Origin: Neptunomonas marina
Lineage (GTDB): Bacteria > Pseudomonadota > Gammaproteobacteria > Pseudomonadales > Balneatricaceae
DNA: 64,000 nucleotides
NCBI RefSeq assembly: GCF_004005935.1
Contig: NZ_SACQ01000002.1
Coordinates: 310,001-374,000, forward strand
Direction: 5' to 3'
The translations under genes were made by a program, and so were the position numbers. This document shows, in pieces, positions 19,730 to 26,810 of this stretch; the first letter of the stretch is position 1, and each line of letters begins with the position of its first letter. The notes under the pieces are model-generated. The model saw only the letters and a list, made by a program, of their open reading frames with translations. It was not told the DNA's origin and ran no database searches.

Positions 19730-20476
19730 CTACTTCACTGTTTCATCTAGAAAATTCAGAAAGCTACGCCACGACTTTTTATCGGCATCCTCTCGGTAAC
19801 GGGAGGAGCCCAGCACAGTAAACGCGTGTGGAGCGCCTCCATAGCTGATCATCTCATGGGGGAGACTAGCGGCTTCTAGCTCCTTGGCTAACCCCGCAAA
19901 CTGCTCCATCGTGATGGCGGTGTCAGCACTACCATGGTGAATCTGAAACCGCCCCTTGGCCATGTCGTAGCTCTGATCTGGCGGAGTCTGCAAGCCACCA
20001 TGAAAGGTAACGAAACCCTTCATATCCGCGCCTGAGCGCGCCATCTCTAAGGCTGCTGCACCACCAAAGCAATAGCCCATCACAACGGCATTATCAACGT
20101 TACCGCCACGCGACTCAGCCACTGCGAGTGCACCATTCATTAAGCTGCGCATTTTGGAGCGATCTTTATAGAGCTCGCCAGTATGCTGGCGCTTATCAAC
20201 CACTTCAGTGGGGCGGATACCCGCACCGAACAGGTCAGCAGCGAAAACAGCATACCCCTCCTGCGCGAGCATCTCTGCACGTTTAATTTCGTAGTCGGTC
20301 AGACCATCCCAGTCATGAAGCAGCACCACCAGCGGAGCATCATCGGCCGGGCTGACCCAGTAGCCCTCATAATCGGCACCGTTAACCTGATAATTCACTA
20401 CATCGCCGGCATACGCTTTAATCGAGAGAGAGCATGACATTAGAGCAAAACTAAGAAGCAAAGGAAGCTTGAGCAT
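19730..20476 (-). CDS. Exported dienelactone hydrolase family protein
   Basis: A 248-residue alpha/beta hydrolase with an N-terminal signal peptide (hydrophobic 4-21, cleavage likely after AYA). The DLH nucleophile is a cysteine in VMGYCFGGAAALEMA; acid and base are in HHGSADTAI and GAPHAF. DLH-family enzymes hydrolyse lactones and esters; the periplasmic location and lack of catabolic neighbours leave the substrate open. It ends the ordinary chromosomal block before the anomalous tRNA-bounded region. Confidence 0.85.
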   Translation of the reverse strand: MLKLPLLLSFALMSCSLSIKAYAGDVVNYQVNGADYEGYWVSPADDAPLVVLLHDWDGLTDYEIKRAEMLAQEGYAVFAADLFGAGIRPTEVVDKRQHTGELYKDRSKMRSLMNGALAVAESRGGNVDNAVVMGYCFGGAAALEMARSGADMKGFVTFHGGLQTPPDQSYDMAKGRFQIHHGSADTAITMEQFAGLAKELEAASLPHEMISYGGAPHAFTVLGSSRYREDADKKSWRSFLNFLDETVK

Positions 20477-20628
20477 ATTCCTATCCTCGCATTTGAGGGT
20501 TAAGAGAAGAGTTTCGTCTTACAACAGTAGTACGACATACCAAGATGAGTAGTTCATACGCTTCAAACAGCGCGAGCTCATAAGCGAATAGATACGCCTT
20601 GTTGTGACGAGATAAAAGGATGGGATCT

Positions 20629-20649
20629 AAAAAATGGCGCGCCTGGAGG
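20629..20649. repeat. Distal copy of the tRNA-Arg 3' end (att-like)
   Basis: Twenty-one bases identical to the terminus of tRNA-Arg(CCG), running from the T-tract after CCA to the start of the T-arm (on the plus strand six As, then TGGCGCGCCTGGAGG). The same string is at 23891 and 25927. A third copy in the same orientation is what a tRNA-targeted element leaves at its far end. Confidence 0.7.
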
Positions 20650-21062
20650 TGACCTTCCCCCCGAATCATTCTATCTAACCCAAAACATAAAATCCTTCGA
20701 AAAACTTAACATTATCACATTTGCGATATCGCTTGTGACAGTGCAAATATAGAGACTATCTGTTGATATAAAAATCAGCCGTCACTTCACAGATATGAAT
20801 GAGGGGTTGATAGCAGAGGTAATTGCCAAGACGGGCAATGTGCATCTCATGGAGCAATGGTTAACCGAAGATCGCCGCCCTGACCGCTGTGAGACTTGGA
20901 TAAACATCTTACTGCAGAAAGAACATCGGATGTGATCACTCATCCCAAAAGAGACTTCCACGCAACTAACAAACAGAAAGGCAGCCGGTATGATTGCAGA
21001 CTCCCTTTCGTATTTTTAGTCGACCTATTCAGGATCCGCCGGTCACTTGTCTTAGAATGTAT
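20650..21062. other. Non-genic stretch inside the tRNA-bounded region
   Basis: No gene can be supported. A 46-codon frame (20795-20935, plus; MNEGLIAEVIAKTG...) has no Shine-Dalgarno sequence and no recognisable relative; it might be the worn remnant of a mobility or regulatory gene. No intrinsic terminator was seen beyond the convergent 666-residue gene, which ends at 21063. Confidence 0.4.
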
Positions 21063-23063
21063 TCAGTGCGGCTTAGGGTGGTACGGTTTATGTTTAATAC
21101 ATTCAGAAGACTTAGGAAAGATCTCTTGGAACCTTACCAATGCATTCTCAAGTAGAGTGTTGGCATTTTGATAGTTTGAACTGTACCGTCCCGACTTTGC
21201 ATTGATAACCCAGCCGGCAGACTCTTTACACAGTTCGCCCGAAATCCTAGCCGGCTTCATCCCTGTGATACTAGGGTGGCCTAACTCCCCTTCTACTTCT
21301 TGGCCAATGAGAAGCGCTCCCTCATGAGAGATAGCCCAAATCAATTTATCCCCGACAGATATATCGAAAGCATTCTCCAATGAAGATTGAGTCGAACCGT
21401 AGTACTTTTTAACATCAAACTCCTCACTGTTATAGAGCTGAGCCTCTTCCTTATTTATATACTTTGGAGCCCTTAGCTCACCATACATTTCATCCAAAAA
21501 AGCATTATAATCTTCTGATGCGGGCGCTAAGCTTAACAACAAAGAGTTACAGAAGTTTTTACCGTTGAAACTATTTTCCAACTCAGAATGATCCTTGTGC
21601 CTCAAAAGGATACTCCGAATAAAACTAAACGCTTTATCGTCGTACTTTATGAACGCCGACACGGCATCTCCCTGCGGAATATCTGTTGCGTCGAAGAGAA
21701 TGTCAAAAGCCGCCTTGCCGTCTGCAGTGAAGCTGGCAACCCACTGGAACCTAGCCAAGCTGCTGAGCAATACCTGCCTTTTATTCACCACACTTCTTTG
21801 CATGACCCGCTCTTTAATATCGCTGATCTGTTCTATCTTAATTGAATAATCAAATTCCTGAGAGGCACTTTTCCCTTTATTTTCAAGGGCTTTCTTGAAA
21901 GCATCAAATGTGGAAAGTATGCAATCACACGTATTCCTAATGTAAAATTCTGGAATACGGTTCTTCTTGTGTGAAGGTACTATGATACTTTCAGGCATTA
22001 TAATCTGATGAGGCTCAACCCAGTTACCCTCATCATCTTTTCTTTGGAGAACTAGGCACCAATCTCGTCCTTTATGATCTTTGATCTCACCAAAATCAGA
22101 CAAGGGCTGTATAGCAGCTCTGGCAAAAGGGCCTACTCTGTCATCATGAATGTAAAGAGACCGCCTGTTTTCAGAGCGATTGTAACCCAGCACCGATACA
22201 GCATGCCCGCCGATATGCTTTAACTCATCTCCAATCGAGTAAATTTCAGCACCTAGAATAATTGGCAGTCCGCTATCAAGATGGTAACGAATAGATCGCA
22301 TAAATACATCAATGCTTAAGTTGTGCACATCCACACGATGATGTCTCAAGCCCTCTACGTCTAATGCCCGAAGAATTTGTTTATTAGTTAATCCGTTATT
22401 AGGAAAACGATTTGAAGATCCAGCAACATGATTTATCGCATTCGCAGTAATATCACCACACGAAGGAATATCTCGAACATTTGACCAAGAAAGGGCATGC
22501 AACGAAGACCAAATAGCGGTGGTTGCACAAGCTGACAAAACTCTGTCTTGCTCTTGAAAAGCAACCGAATCTATACTCAGCCGCACTCCAAACAAGTTCA
22601 CCTCATACGGCTTTGACAGGATACACCTTATGTTTTCCTCTTCCTTAAATGCAGGGTATTGCTTGAGACAAGTTTTCCCTATAAAAGTTTTTGGAAGAGG
22701 CTTAACTACAATAAATCCTAAATACGATTCTTGAAGAAGACGTACTTTATCTTCACAGTTACTATCGATAACCTTATCAATAACTGAATGATCAATCTTT
22801 TTATCAAAAAAATGTAGGCGAGCACATCTAGGCCCATAACCATTAAAGCACTTAACGTAATAGTTTGAGTAATCCTCTAAATAGTCTTTATCGACATAAT
22901 CAGCCTCAAGAAGGATACTCTCAGCATCTAAATCACCCAGGTAATTAAATATGTAATTTACCTGATCTTTTTTGACAATATCTGGAAAATTTGAGCCAAA
23001 GCATTCCTTTACCAAATTACCTAACGTTTCTTTGGCAAACTCACAGACAAGATATGGGAACAT
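21063..23063 (-). CDS. Papain-fold-like (C39-like) protein of unknown function
   Basis: A 666-residue soluble protein, clearly AT-richer than its neighbours. Residues about 170-340 look like a papain-like cysteine peptidase: Cys179 in SACATTAIWSSLHALSW, His287 in HIGGHAVSVLGYN, and Asp307 or Asp308 in YIHDD, with the order and spacing of bacterial C39-like peptidases. The first 165 residues are acidic and unassigned. The C-terminus (about 575-655; KLIWAISHEGALLIGQE, ARISGEL, WVINAKSGRYS) resembles a domain I have seen in uncharacterised bacterial proteins but cannot name. There is no signal peptide or transmembrane helix. It follows a 56-residue peptide gene and an intrinsic terminator. No Shine-Dalgarno sequence is seen. 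Confidence 0.75.
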   Translation of the reverse strand: MFPYLVCEFAKETLGNLVKECFGSNFPDIVKKDQVNYIFNYLGDLDAESILLEADYVDKDYLEDYSNYYVKCFNGYGPRCARLHFFDKKIDHSVIDKVIDSNCEDKVRLLQESYLGFIVVKPLPKTFIGKTCLKQYPAFKEEENIRCILSKPYEVNLFGVRLSIDSVAFQEQDRVLSACATTAIWSSLHALSWSNVRDIPSCGDITANAINHVAGSSNRFPNNGLTNKQILRALDVEGLRHHRVDVHNLSIDVFMRSIRYHLDSGLPIILGAEIYSIGDELKHIGGHAVSVLGYNRSENRRSLYIHDDRVGPFARAAIQPLSDFGEIKDHKGRDWCLVLQRKDDEGNWVEPHQIIMPESIIVPSHKKNRIPEFYIRNTCDCILSTFDAFKKALENKGKSASQEFDYSIKIEQISDIKERVMQRSVVNKRQVLLSSLARFQWVASFTADGKAAFDILFDATDIPQGDAVSAFIKYDDKAFSFIRSILLRHKDHSELENSFNGKNFCNSLLLSLAPASEDYNAFLDEMYGELRAPKYINKEEAQLYNSEEFDVKKYYGSTQSSLENAFDISVGDKLIWAISHEGALLIGQEVEGELGHPSITGMKPARISGELCKESAGWVINAKSGRYSSNYQNANTLLENALVRFQEIFPKSSECIKHKPYHPKPH

Positions 23064-23076
23064 GTTTTATCGCTAC

Positions 23077-23103
23077 AAAAAAGCGACCCTCAGAGGTCGC
23101 TTT
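23077..23103 (-). terminator. Intrinsic terminator between the acidic peptide and the C39-like gene
   Basis: On the minus strand AAAGCGACC, a six-base loop and GGTCGCTTT form a nine-base-pair stem followed by Ts. It lies after the peptide gene stop and ends 14 bases before the ATG of the 666-residue gene, so expression of the latter would need read-through or a promoter not seen. Confidence 0.85.
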
Positions 23104-23123
23104 GTTAAGTCCATTTTGGGATG

Positions 23124-23294
23124 TTAAAGAGTGTACGTACGAGCCATAAATGCCTCGTCTGTAACCTGTGCGCGCATCTCTTCCTCGAAAGCCTCTTCCT
23201 TGGTCTCGATAGATTCTTTGTAAAAGTCTACTTCTAGCGGAGAGGCTGAAGCCTCCAAAGAGTTTGCTTCAGCGATCAAGTCGTCAAATGTCAT
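23124..23294 (-). CDS. Acidic 56-residue peptide upstream of the C39-like gene
   Basis: An open frame of 56 codons from ATG 23294 encoding a very acidic, cysteine-free peptide (MTFDDLIAEANS at the start, many Glu, ending ARTYTL). No family recognised. Support comes from the -35/-10 pair at 23330-23359, the terminator directly after its stop, and codon use like that of the downstream gene. The Shine-Dalgarno is weak (GTGGG). It might be a substrate or precursor of the peptidase-like protein, an inhibitor, or a small regulator. Confidence 0.6.
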   Translation of the reverse strand: MTFDDLIAEANSLEASASPLEVDFYKESIETKEEAFEEEMRAQVTDEAFMARTYTL

Positions 23295-23329
23295 AACACA
23301 AACCCACTAAGTATTTTTTAAGTTGCGTG

Positions 23330-23359
23330 ATTCTATCTGAGGTGTTATTCAGAATTCAA
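23330..23359 (-). promoter_or_regulatory. Putative sigma70 promoter of the peptide/C39-like unit with internal inverted repeat
   Basis: On the minus strand TTGAAT (-35), an 18-base spacer and TAGAAT (-10), about 35 bases ahead of the ATG at 23294. The spacer begins TCTGA and ends TCAGA, an inverted repeat that could be an operator. The remaining sequence to tRNA-Asp (23360-23626) is AT-rich with no gene seen. Confidence 0.5.
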
Positions 23360-23626
23360 TATAAATCTGTATCAATTTGGTACACAAATCAACTCGTTAA
23401 AGCAAGAAAACTTGTTCAAGAAATAGAACAAAAGCCATAACACCATGAAAACAAAAGAGAAAGCTCCGAATTCTTCTTTTGTCTAACTAAGAAAAGATTT
23501 CCGATGATTTCTCCCGCCGGCTCTTGCGTTTTCTGCAGCGCAGAACTCAGGATATGATTCATCAGTGAACAAGGAGCCTGACTAGTAGCTTTAAGGTGTG
23601 AGGTTCACAGAATCGATGAAGATAAG

Positions 23627-23703
23627 TGGCGGAACGGACGGGACTCGAACCCGCGACCCCCTGCGTGACAGGCAGGTATTCTAACCAACTGAACTACCGC
23701 TCC
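23627..23703 (-). tRNA. tRNA-Asp(GTC)
   Basis: The minus strand gives acceptor GGAGCGG/CCGTTCC (one G-T pair), D-arm with AGTTCAGTTGGTTAGAAT, anticodon arm CCTGC-CTGTCAC-GCAGG (anticodon GTC), T-arm GCGGGTTCGAGTCCCGT, discriminator G and encoded CCA. It is almost identical to the E. coli gene. Confidence 0.96.
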
Positions 23704-23712
23704 GCATCAGGA

Positions 23713-23788
23713 TGGCTCCTCGAGCTGGACTCGAACCAGCGACCAATAGATTAACAGTCTACTGCTCTACCAACTGAGCTATACCGGC
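23713..23788 (-). tRNA. tRNA-Asn(GTT) with an unpaired acceptor stem, probably broken or chimeric
   Basis: The D-arm, anticodon arm (GTAGA-CTGTTAA-TCTAT, anticodon GTT), T-arm (GCTGG/CCAGC), discriminator G and CCA are normal. The 3' acceptor strand TCGAGGA requires TCCTCGA at the 5' end, but the sequence there is GCCGGTA, which cannot pair. GCCGGTA-TAGCTCAG is the start expected of another tRNA such as a Thr isoacceptor; the switch point lies within sequence shared by many tRNAs. Confidence 0.75.
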
Positions 23789-23831
23789 ACTGTGACCATC
23801 CACTCCTCAGCGCCCTGCAAACACTTCCGCA

Positions 23832-23870
23832 GTGCCTGTGGCTCAGGTGGATGGAGTAGCACACTCCGAT
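23832..23870 (+). pseudogene. Degenerate tRNA-Arg(CCG) 5' half
   Basis: Thirty-nine bases on the plus strand align without gaps to the 5' half of the intact tRNA-Arg(CCG) at 25933-26009 with seven mismatches, from the acceptor strand to the anticodon loop (CTCCGAT). No matching 3' half follows in this orientation. It lies just left of the 41-bp tRNA-Arg 3' end repeat, which reads on the opposite strand. Confidence 0.6.
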
Positions 23871-23890
23871 AACAAACACTTACAAGTTCC

Positions 23891-23931
23891 AAAAAATGGC
23901 GCGCCTGGAGGGATTCGAACCCCCGACCAAC
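23891..23931. repeat. Middle copy of the tRNA-Arg 3' end (att-like direct repeat)
   Basis: Forty-one bases identical to 25927-25967, covering the T-tract, CCA, acceptor 3' strand, T-arm and variable loop of tRNA-Arg(CCG). Similarity continues weakly to GGATCG in the anticodon region, then stops, so this is a tRNA 3' fragment, not a gene. It separates the C39-like segment from the AFG1-like segment. Confidence 0.85.
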
Positions 23932-24187
23932 CGGATCGAAAGCCAATCGTCACTACAGCCTGTTGGTCAACATGCCCACAGTATCTCTCACGAAGTCTCA
24001 CAACGACCCAAAAGCGACATTTCTCTTTTGATCTGGACTGTATCAACAGGCGTATACGTCCGTTTACCAAGCTGGAGGACTGGCGAGTGAGTCACCGCGA
24101 ACAAATCAAATATTTGGTTGACCGCATCACTGATACTTTCGAATTTAGAAACAGGTTGTTGGCGAGTCTCAAGAATAGAGCAATCTG

Positions 24188-25672
24188 ATGAAGACGGTGA
24201 TGAAGAATATGGCAGCACAACATCGCATCGATCGGAGGTCCCTCCCGCCAGGCCCCGTGACAGCGGCGTATGAACGCAAGGTGGATGCGAGGGAGGTGCA
24301 ACGAGATGACGCTCAACTCGCTCTGGCGGCAAAGCTCGATGCTCTGCACGAGTCTTTAACCTCGCTTCCGCTAGCACCCGTGCGCACCAACAAACCGACA
24401 AAAAATAGCTCTACAAGCAGCAGTCCGCCGTTACTGTTACTGGCGCGATCCTTGGCATCCGCTCACTCCTCTCTTCGAGAGAGGTTCCATTTGCGGTCTT
24501 TTGGTCCACCACCGCGAGGCATTTACATTCATGGACCGGTCGGGGTCGGTAAGAGCTTTCTAATGGATCTCTTTTACGCGTCGGTTAATGTTCCTGATGA
24601 TGATTCTTGCTGTAAGCATGATGGCCACAGCCTCAAACACGCAAAAATTACCAAACGCCGCGTCCACTTTCATGAATTCATGCTAGACGTCCATCATCGA
24701 ATTTTTGTTTACAAAGAAAAACACCCAACAGATGATGCGCTCCCCATCATTGCACAACAATTGGCACATGAAGCCCAACTTCTCTGTTTCGATGAGTTTC
24801 AAGTAACAGACGTAGCCGATGCCATGATTTTGAAACGGCTTTTTTTATTGTTATTGAATTTGAATGTCGTGGTGGTGGCCACCTCGAATCGCGCCCCAGA
24901 TGCGTTGTATGAGGGCGGCATTAACCGATCCCTCTTTTTGCCATTCATAGACATGTTAAAACACAGGTTCGACATTATCTCCATGGAGGATTCCGCCAAG
25001 GATTATCGGCTCGAAGCTCGAGCGGATGGTCAATCCTATTTTTGGTCAAGCAATGACGTTCAAAGCGATAATAATAGCAACAACATACAGGCGCTGTTGA
25101 AAGAAATATTTGGTGACACTGCATCTGGAACTGAGGCCGAGGTCATTGATGTACTCTTCGGTCGCACCGTCCAGGTCGCCCGATCGAATGACCGATGCGC
25201 CTGGTTTGATTTTTTCGAGTTATGCTACCAACCGCTCGGCGCGGCCGATTATATTTCCCTCTGCGACCGATTTCCGGTCCTCATCATAGACCGTGTACCG
25301 CAATTAGATGCCAATCACCTCGACGAAGCACGACGATTCGTGACCCTCATTGACGTGTGTTATGAATCTCGCACCCGGTTAGTACTGGCGGCAAAAGTCC
25401 CGCTCGATGAATTATTTGTCGATTTTGAAGCGCAAATCGACAGTAGTGATGGAAATGAAGAACTATTTGTAAGTGAGAAGGGAGGAAACTCGAGTTCCTT
25501 TGCGACGACCATGATTTGCACCAAAGAGGGTGAGCAATTTGAGTGGTCGGCGACGGGTCTAAACGGCGTGTCACTGGCACAGTTATCGGGCGCCAATGAT
25601 CTCGCATTTTCCTTTCGACGTGCCGTGTCTCGATTGGTAGAAATGGGTGGAAAGGAATGGGGACGACAATGA
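24188..25672 (+). CDS. AFG1/LACE1-type AAA ATPase, eukaryote-like
   Basis: A 494-residue AFG1 (ZapE family) ATPase. Walker A is GPVGVGKSFLMDLFY (about 117), then RRVHFHEFMLDVHHRIF, Walker B LLCFDEFQVTDVADAMILKR, sensor VVVATSNRAPDALYEGGINR, and C-terminal FDFFELCYQPLGAADYISL, DEARRFVTLIDVCYESRTRL and FSFRRAVSRLVEMGGKEW. The FQVTDVADAM block, the C-terminal block and low-complexity inserts match mitochondrial AFG1 of eukaryotes better than gammaproteobacterial ZapE. Bacterial ZapE is about 370 residues. It has no convincing Shine-Dalgarno. It sits between tRNA-Arg fragments, so it may be foreign DNA or an assembly join. Confidence 0.85.
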   Translation: MKTVMKNMAAQHRIDRRSLPPGPVTAAYERKVDAREVQRDDAQLALAAKLDALHESLTSLPLAPVRTNKPTKNSSTSSSPPLLLLARSLASAHSSLRERFHLRSFGPPPRGIYIHGPVGVGKSFLMDLFYASVNVPDDDSCCKHDGHSLKHAKITKRRVHFHEFMLDVHHRIFVYKEKHPTDDALPIIAQQLAHEAQLLCFDEFQVTDVADAMILKRLFLLLLNLNVVVVATSNRAPDALYEGGINRSLFLPFIDMLKHRFDIISMEDSAKDYRLEARADGQSYFWSSNDVQSDNNSNNIQALLKEIFGDTASGTEAEVIDVLFGRTVQVARSNDRCAWFDFFELCYQPLGAADYISLCDRFPVLIIDRVPQLDANHLDEARRFVTLIDVCYESRTRLVLAAKVPLDELFVDFEAQIDSSDGNEELFVSEKGGNSSSFATTMICTKEGEQFEWSATGLNGVSLAQLSGANDLAFSFRRAVSRLVEMGGKEWGRQ

Positions 25673-25696
25673 CGAAAGGTCTGCGATTTCAACTAA

Positions 25697-25831
25697 TTAG
25701 TCGATTTCAGTACCCGTTTTCACGCCCCCATTTAACGTCAGTTCATTAATGACTTCGGTATAGAATAATAGTGTTTCCTCCGGAGGCGGGTCTACAAACA
25801 CAACAACACCATCCTCCGGCACTTTGACCAT
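25697..25831 (-). CDS. Possible C-terminal exon or small protein convergent with the AFG1-like gene
   Basis: A 44-codon frame (MVKVPEDGVVVFVDPPPEE..., ending GVKTGTEID) whose stop lies 24 bases from the AFG1-like stop. The composition looks protein-like and the frame stays open to about 25870, so it may be the tail of a longer, interrupted gene. No Shine-Dalgarno and no family recognised. Confidence 0.3.
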   Translation of the reverse strand: MVKVPEDGVVVFVDPPPEETLLFYTEVINELTLNGGVKTGTEID

Positions 25832-25875
25832 ATTGTGACCACCGGTGAGTACGCCCCCGCAAACGGTTCTTGGGT

Positions 25876-25899
25876 GCGCCTGTGCTCAGATGGATAAGG
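25876..25899 (+). pseudogene. Second degenerate tRNA-Arg 5' fragment
   Basis: GCGCCTGT-GCTCAG-TGGATA on the plus strand matches the first 25 bases of tRNA-Arg(CCG) with one deletion and three mismatches. It lies 27 bases left of the intact gene's 3' end, mirroring the arrangement at 23832-23931. Confidence 0.45.
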
Positions 25900-25926
25900 T
25901 TGGGAATACAAGGAGATCGCTAGGGT

Positions 25927-25967
25927 AAAAAATGGCGCGCCTGGAGGGATTCGAACCCCCGACCAAC
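25927..25967. repeat. Proximal copy of the 41-bp direct repeat, within tRNA-Arg
   Basis: Identical to 23891-23931; here it is the real 3' part of the intact tRNA-Arg(CCG) gene plus the six-base T tract (A tract on the plus strand) after CCA. It forms the tRNA-side end of the bounded region. Confidence 0.85.
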
Positions 25968-26009
25968 AGGATCGGAACCTGCTACTCTATCCAGCTGAGC
26001 TACAGGCGC
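25933..26009 (-). tRNA. tRNA-Arg(CCG)
   Basis: Complete cloverleaf on the minus strand: acceptor GCGCCTG/CAGGCGC, D-arm GCTCAGCTGGATAGAGT, anticodon arm CAGG-TTCCGAT-CCTG (anticodon CCG), T-arm GGGGGTTCGAATCCC, discriminator G, encoded CCA and a T tract. tRNA-Arg genes are common integration targets, consistent with the repeats of its 3' end at 23891 and 20629. Confidence 0.97.
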
Positions 26010-26284
26010 AAAATCAGGAAGTTTTCAGGGCGACAATCATACGGGTGAATCAGGCTTTTGCCAAGATAGAACGAAGACCTTATGAAGGTTTTGGATATTC
26101 AGCATAATCTGAAAGCTAATCAAGCGCGTAAGCAGAGCAAATAGTTGGCTGTTTTTTGATCTAAACCTTAAGGCGCAGATAAACCCCATTTTCGTTACGT
26201 GCTTTTGCCGGTATAATTCTGCGCAAATTAATTATAACGATGCATTTTTTCATGCATCACCAGAAACCGTATGAGGTCACCACT

Positions 26285-26716
26285 GTGAAATTGACTGCTA
26301 AAGCTGCTTCAGTATTGAGCATTCTGGGTTTGAGCGTTGCGCTATCAACAACGGTTGGTGCGGCAACAGCTGAAGAGAAAATTGTTGAGCGCATTAAGCC
26401 ACTTAGCCAAGTGTGTGTAGAAGGCGATGATTCCTGTGGTGGCGCGGTAGCGGTTGCTGCAGCAGCTGCAGGCGGTGCTCGCTCTGGCGCAGACGTCTAC
26501 AACGCAAGCTGTGCAGCATGTCACGCAATCGGCGTTGCTGGCGCACCTAAGTATGGTTCAAGCGAGTGGACTGACCGTGGCGCGAAAGGTATAGACGCAT
26601 TGCTAGAAACAGCAATCAGCGGTATCGGCGCAATGCCACCAAAAGGTACATGCGCTGACTGTAGCGATGACGAGCTAAAAGCTGCTATCCAACACATGCT
26701 AGACAGCGCGCAATAA
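26285..26716 (+). CDS. Cytochrome c5
   Basis: A 143-residue secreted monohaem cytochrome with a signal peptide (cleavage likely near VGAATAEEK), haem-binding CAACH, axial Met in IGAMPPKGTCADCSDDE, and the extra Cys pair typical of cytochrome c5. It is a small periplasmic or membrane-tethered electron carrier. I use GTG 26285 (MKLTAKAAS), preceded by GAGG, because the in-frame ATG at 26240 would add 15 residues ahead of the signal peptide. A -10-like TATAAT lies at 26212-26217. A terminator follows. Confidence 0.9.
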   Translation: MKLTAKAASVLSILGLSVALSTTVGAATAEEKIVERIKPLSQVCVEGDDSCGGAVAVAAAAAGGARSGADVYNASCAACHAIGVAGAPKYGSSEWTDRGAKGIDALLETAISGIGAMPPKGTCADCSDDELKAAIQHMLDSAQ

Positions 26717-26736
26717 GCGAGTGTAGCGTTACCAAG

Positions 26737-26762
26737 AAGCCTCCTCTTTTGGAGGCTTTTTT
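26737..26762 (+). terminator. Intrinsic terminator of the cytochrome c5 gene
   Basis: AAGCCTCC, a six-base loop, GGAGGCTT and a T run, 20 bases after the stop codon. Confidence 0.92.
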
Positions 26763-26810
26763 GTATCTGTGCTTTACTGATGAAACACCGGATATGAGTG
26801 GGAGTTATCG

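Noticed and set aside
20795..20935. 46-codon frame as a gene
   Set aside because: No ribosome site, promoter or relative recognised; kept only as a note in the non-genic entry.
23832..24188. Plus-strand frame of 118 codons over the tRNA fragments
   Set aside because: It crosses tRNA-derived sequence, has no Shine-Dalgarno and no recognisable domain.
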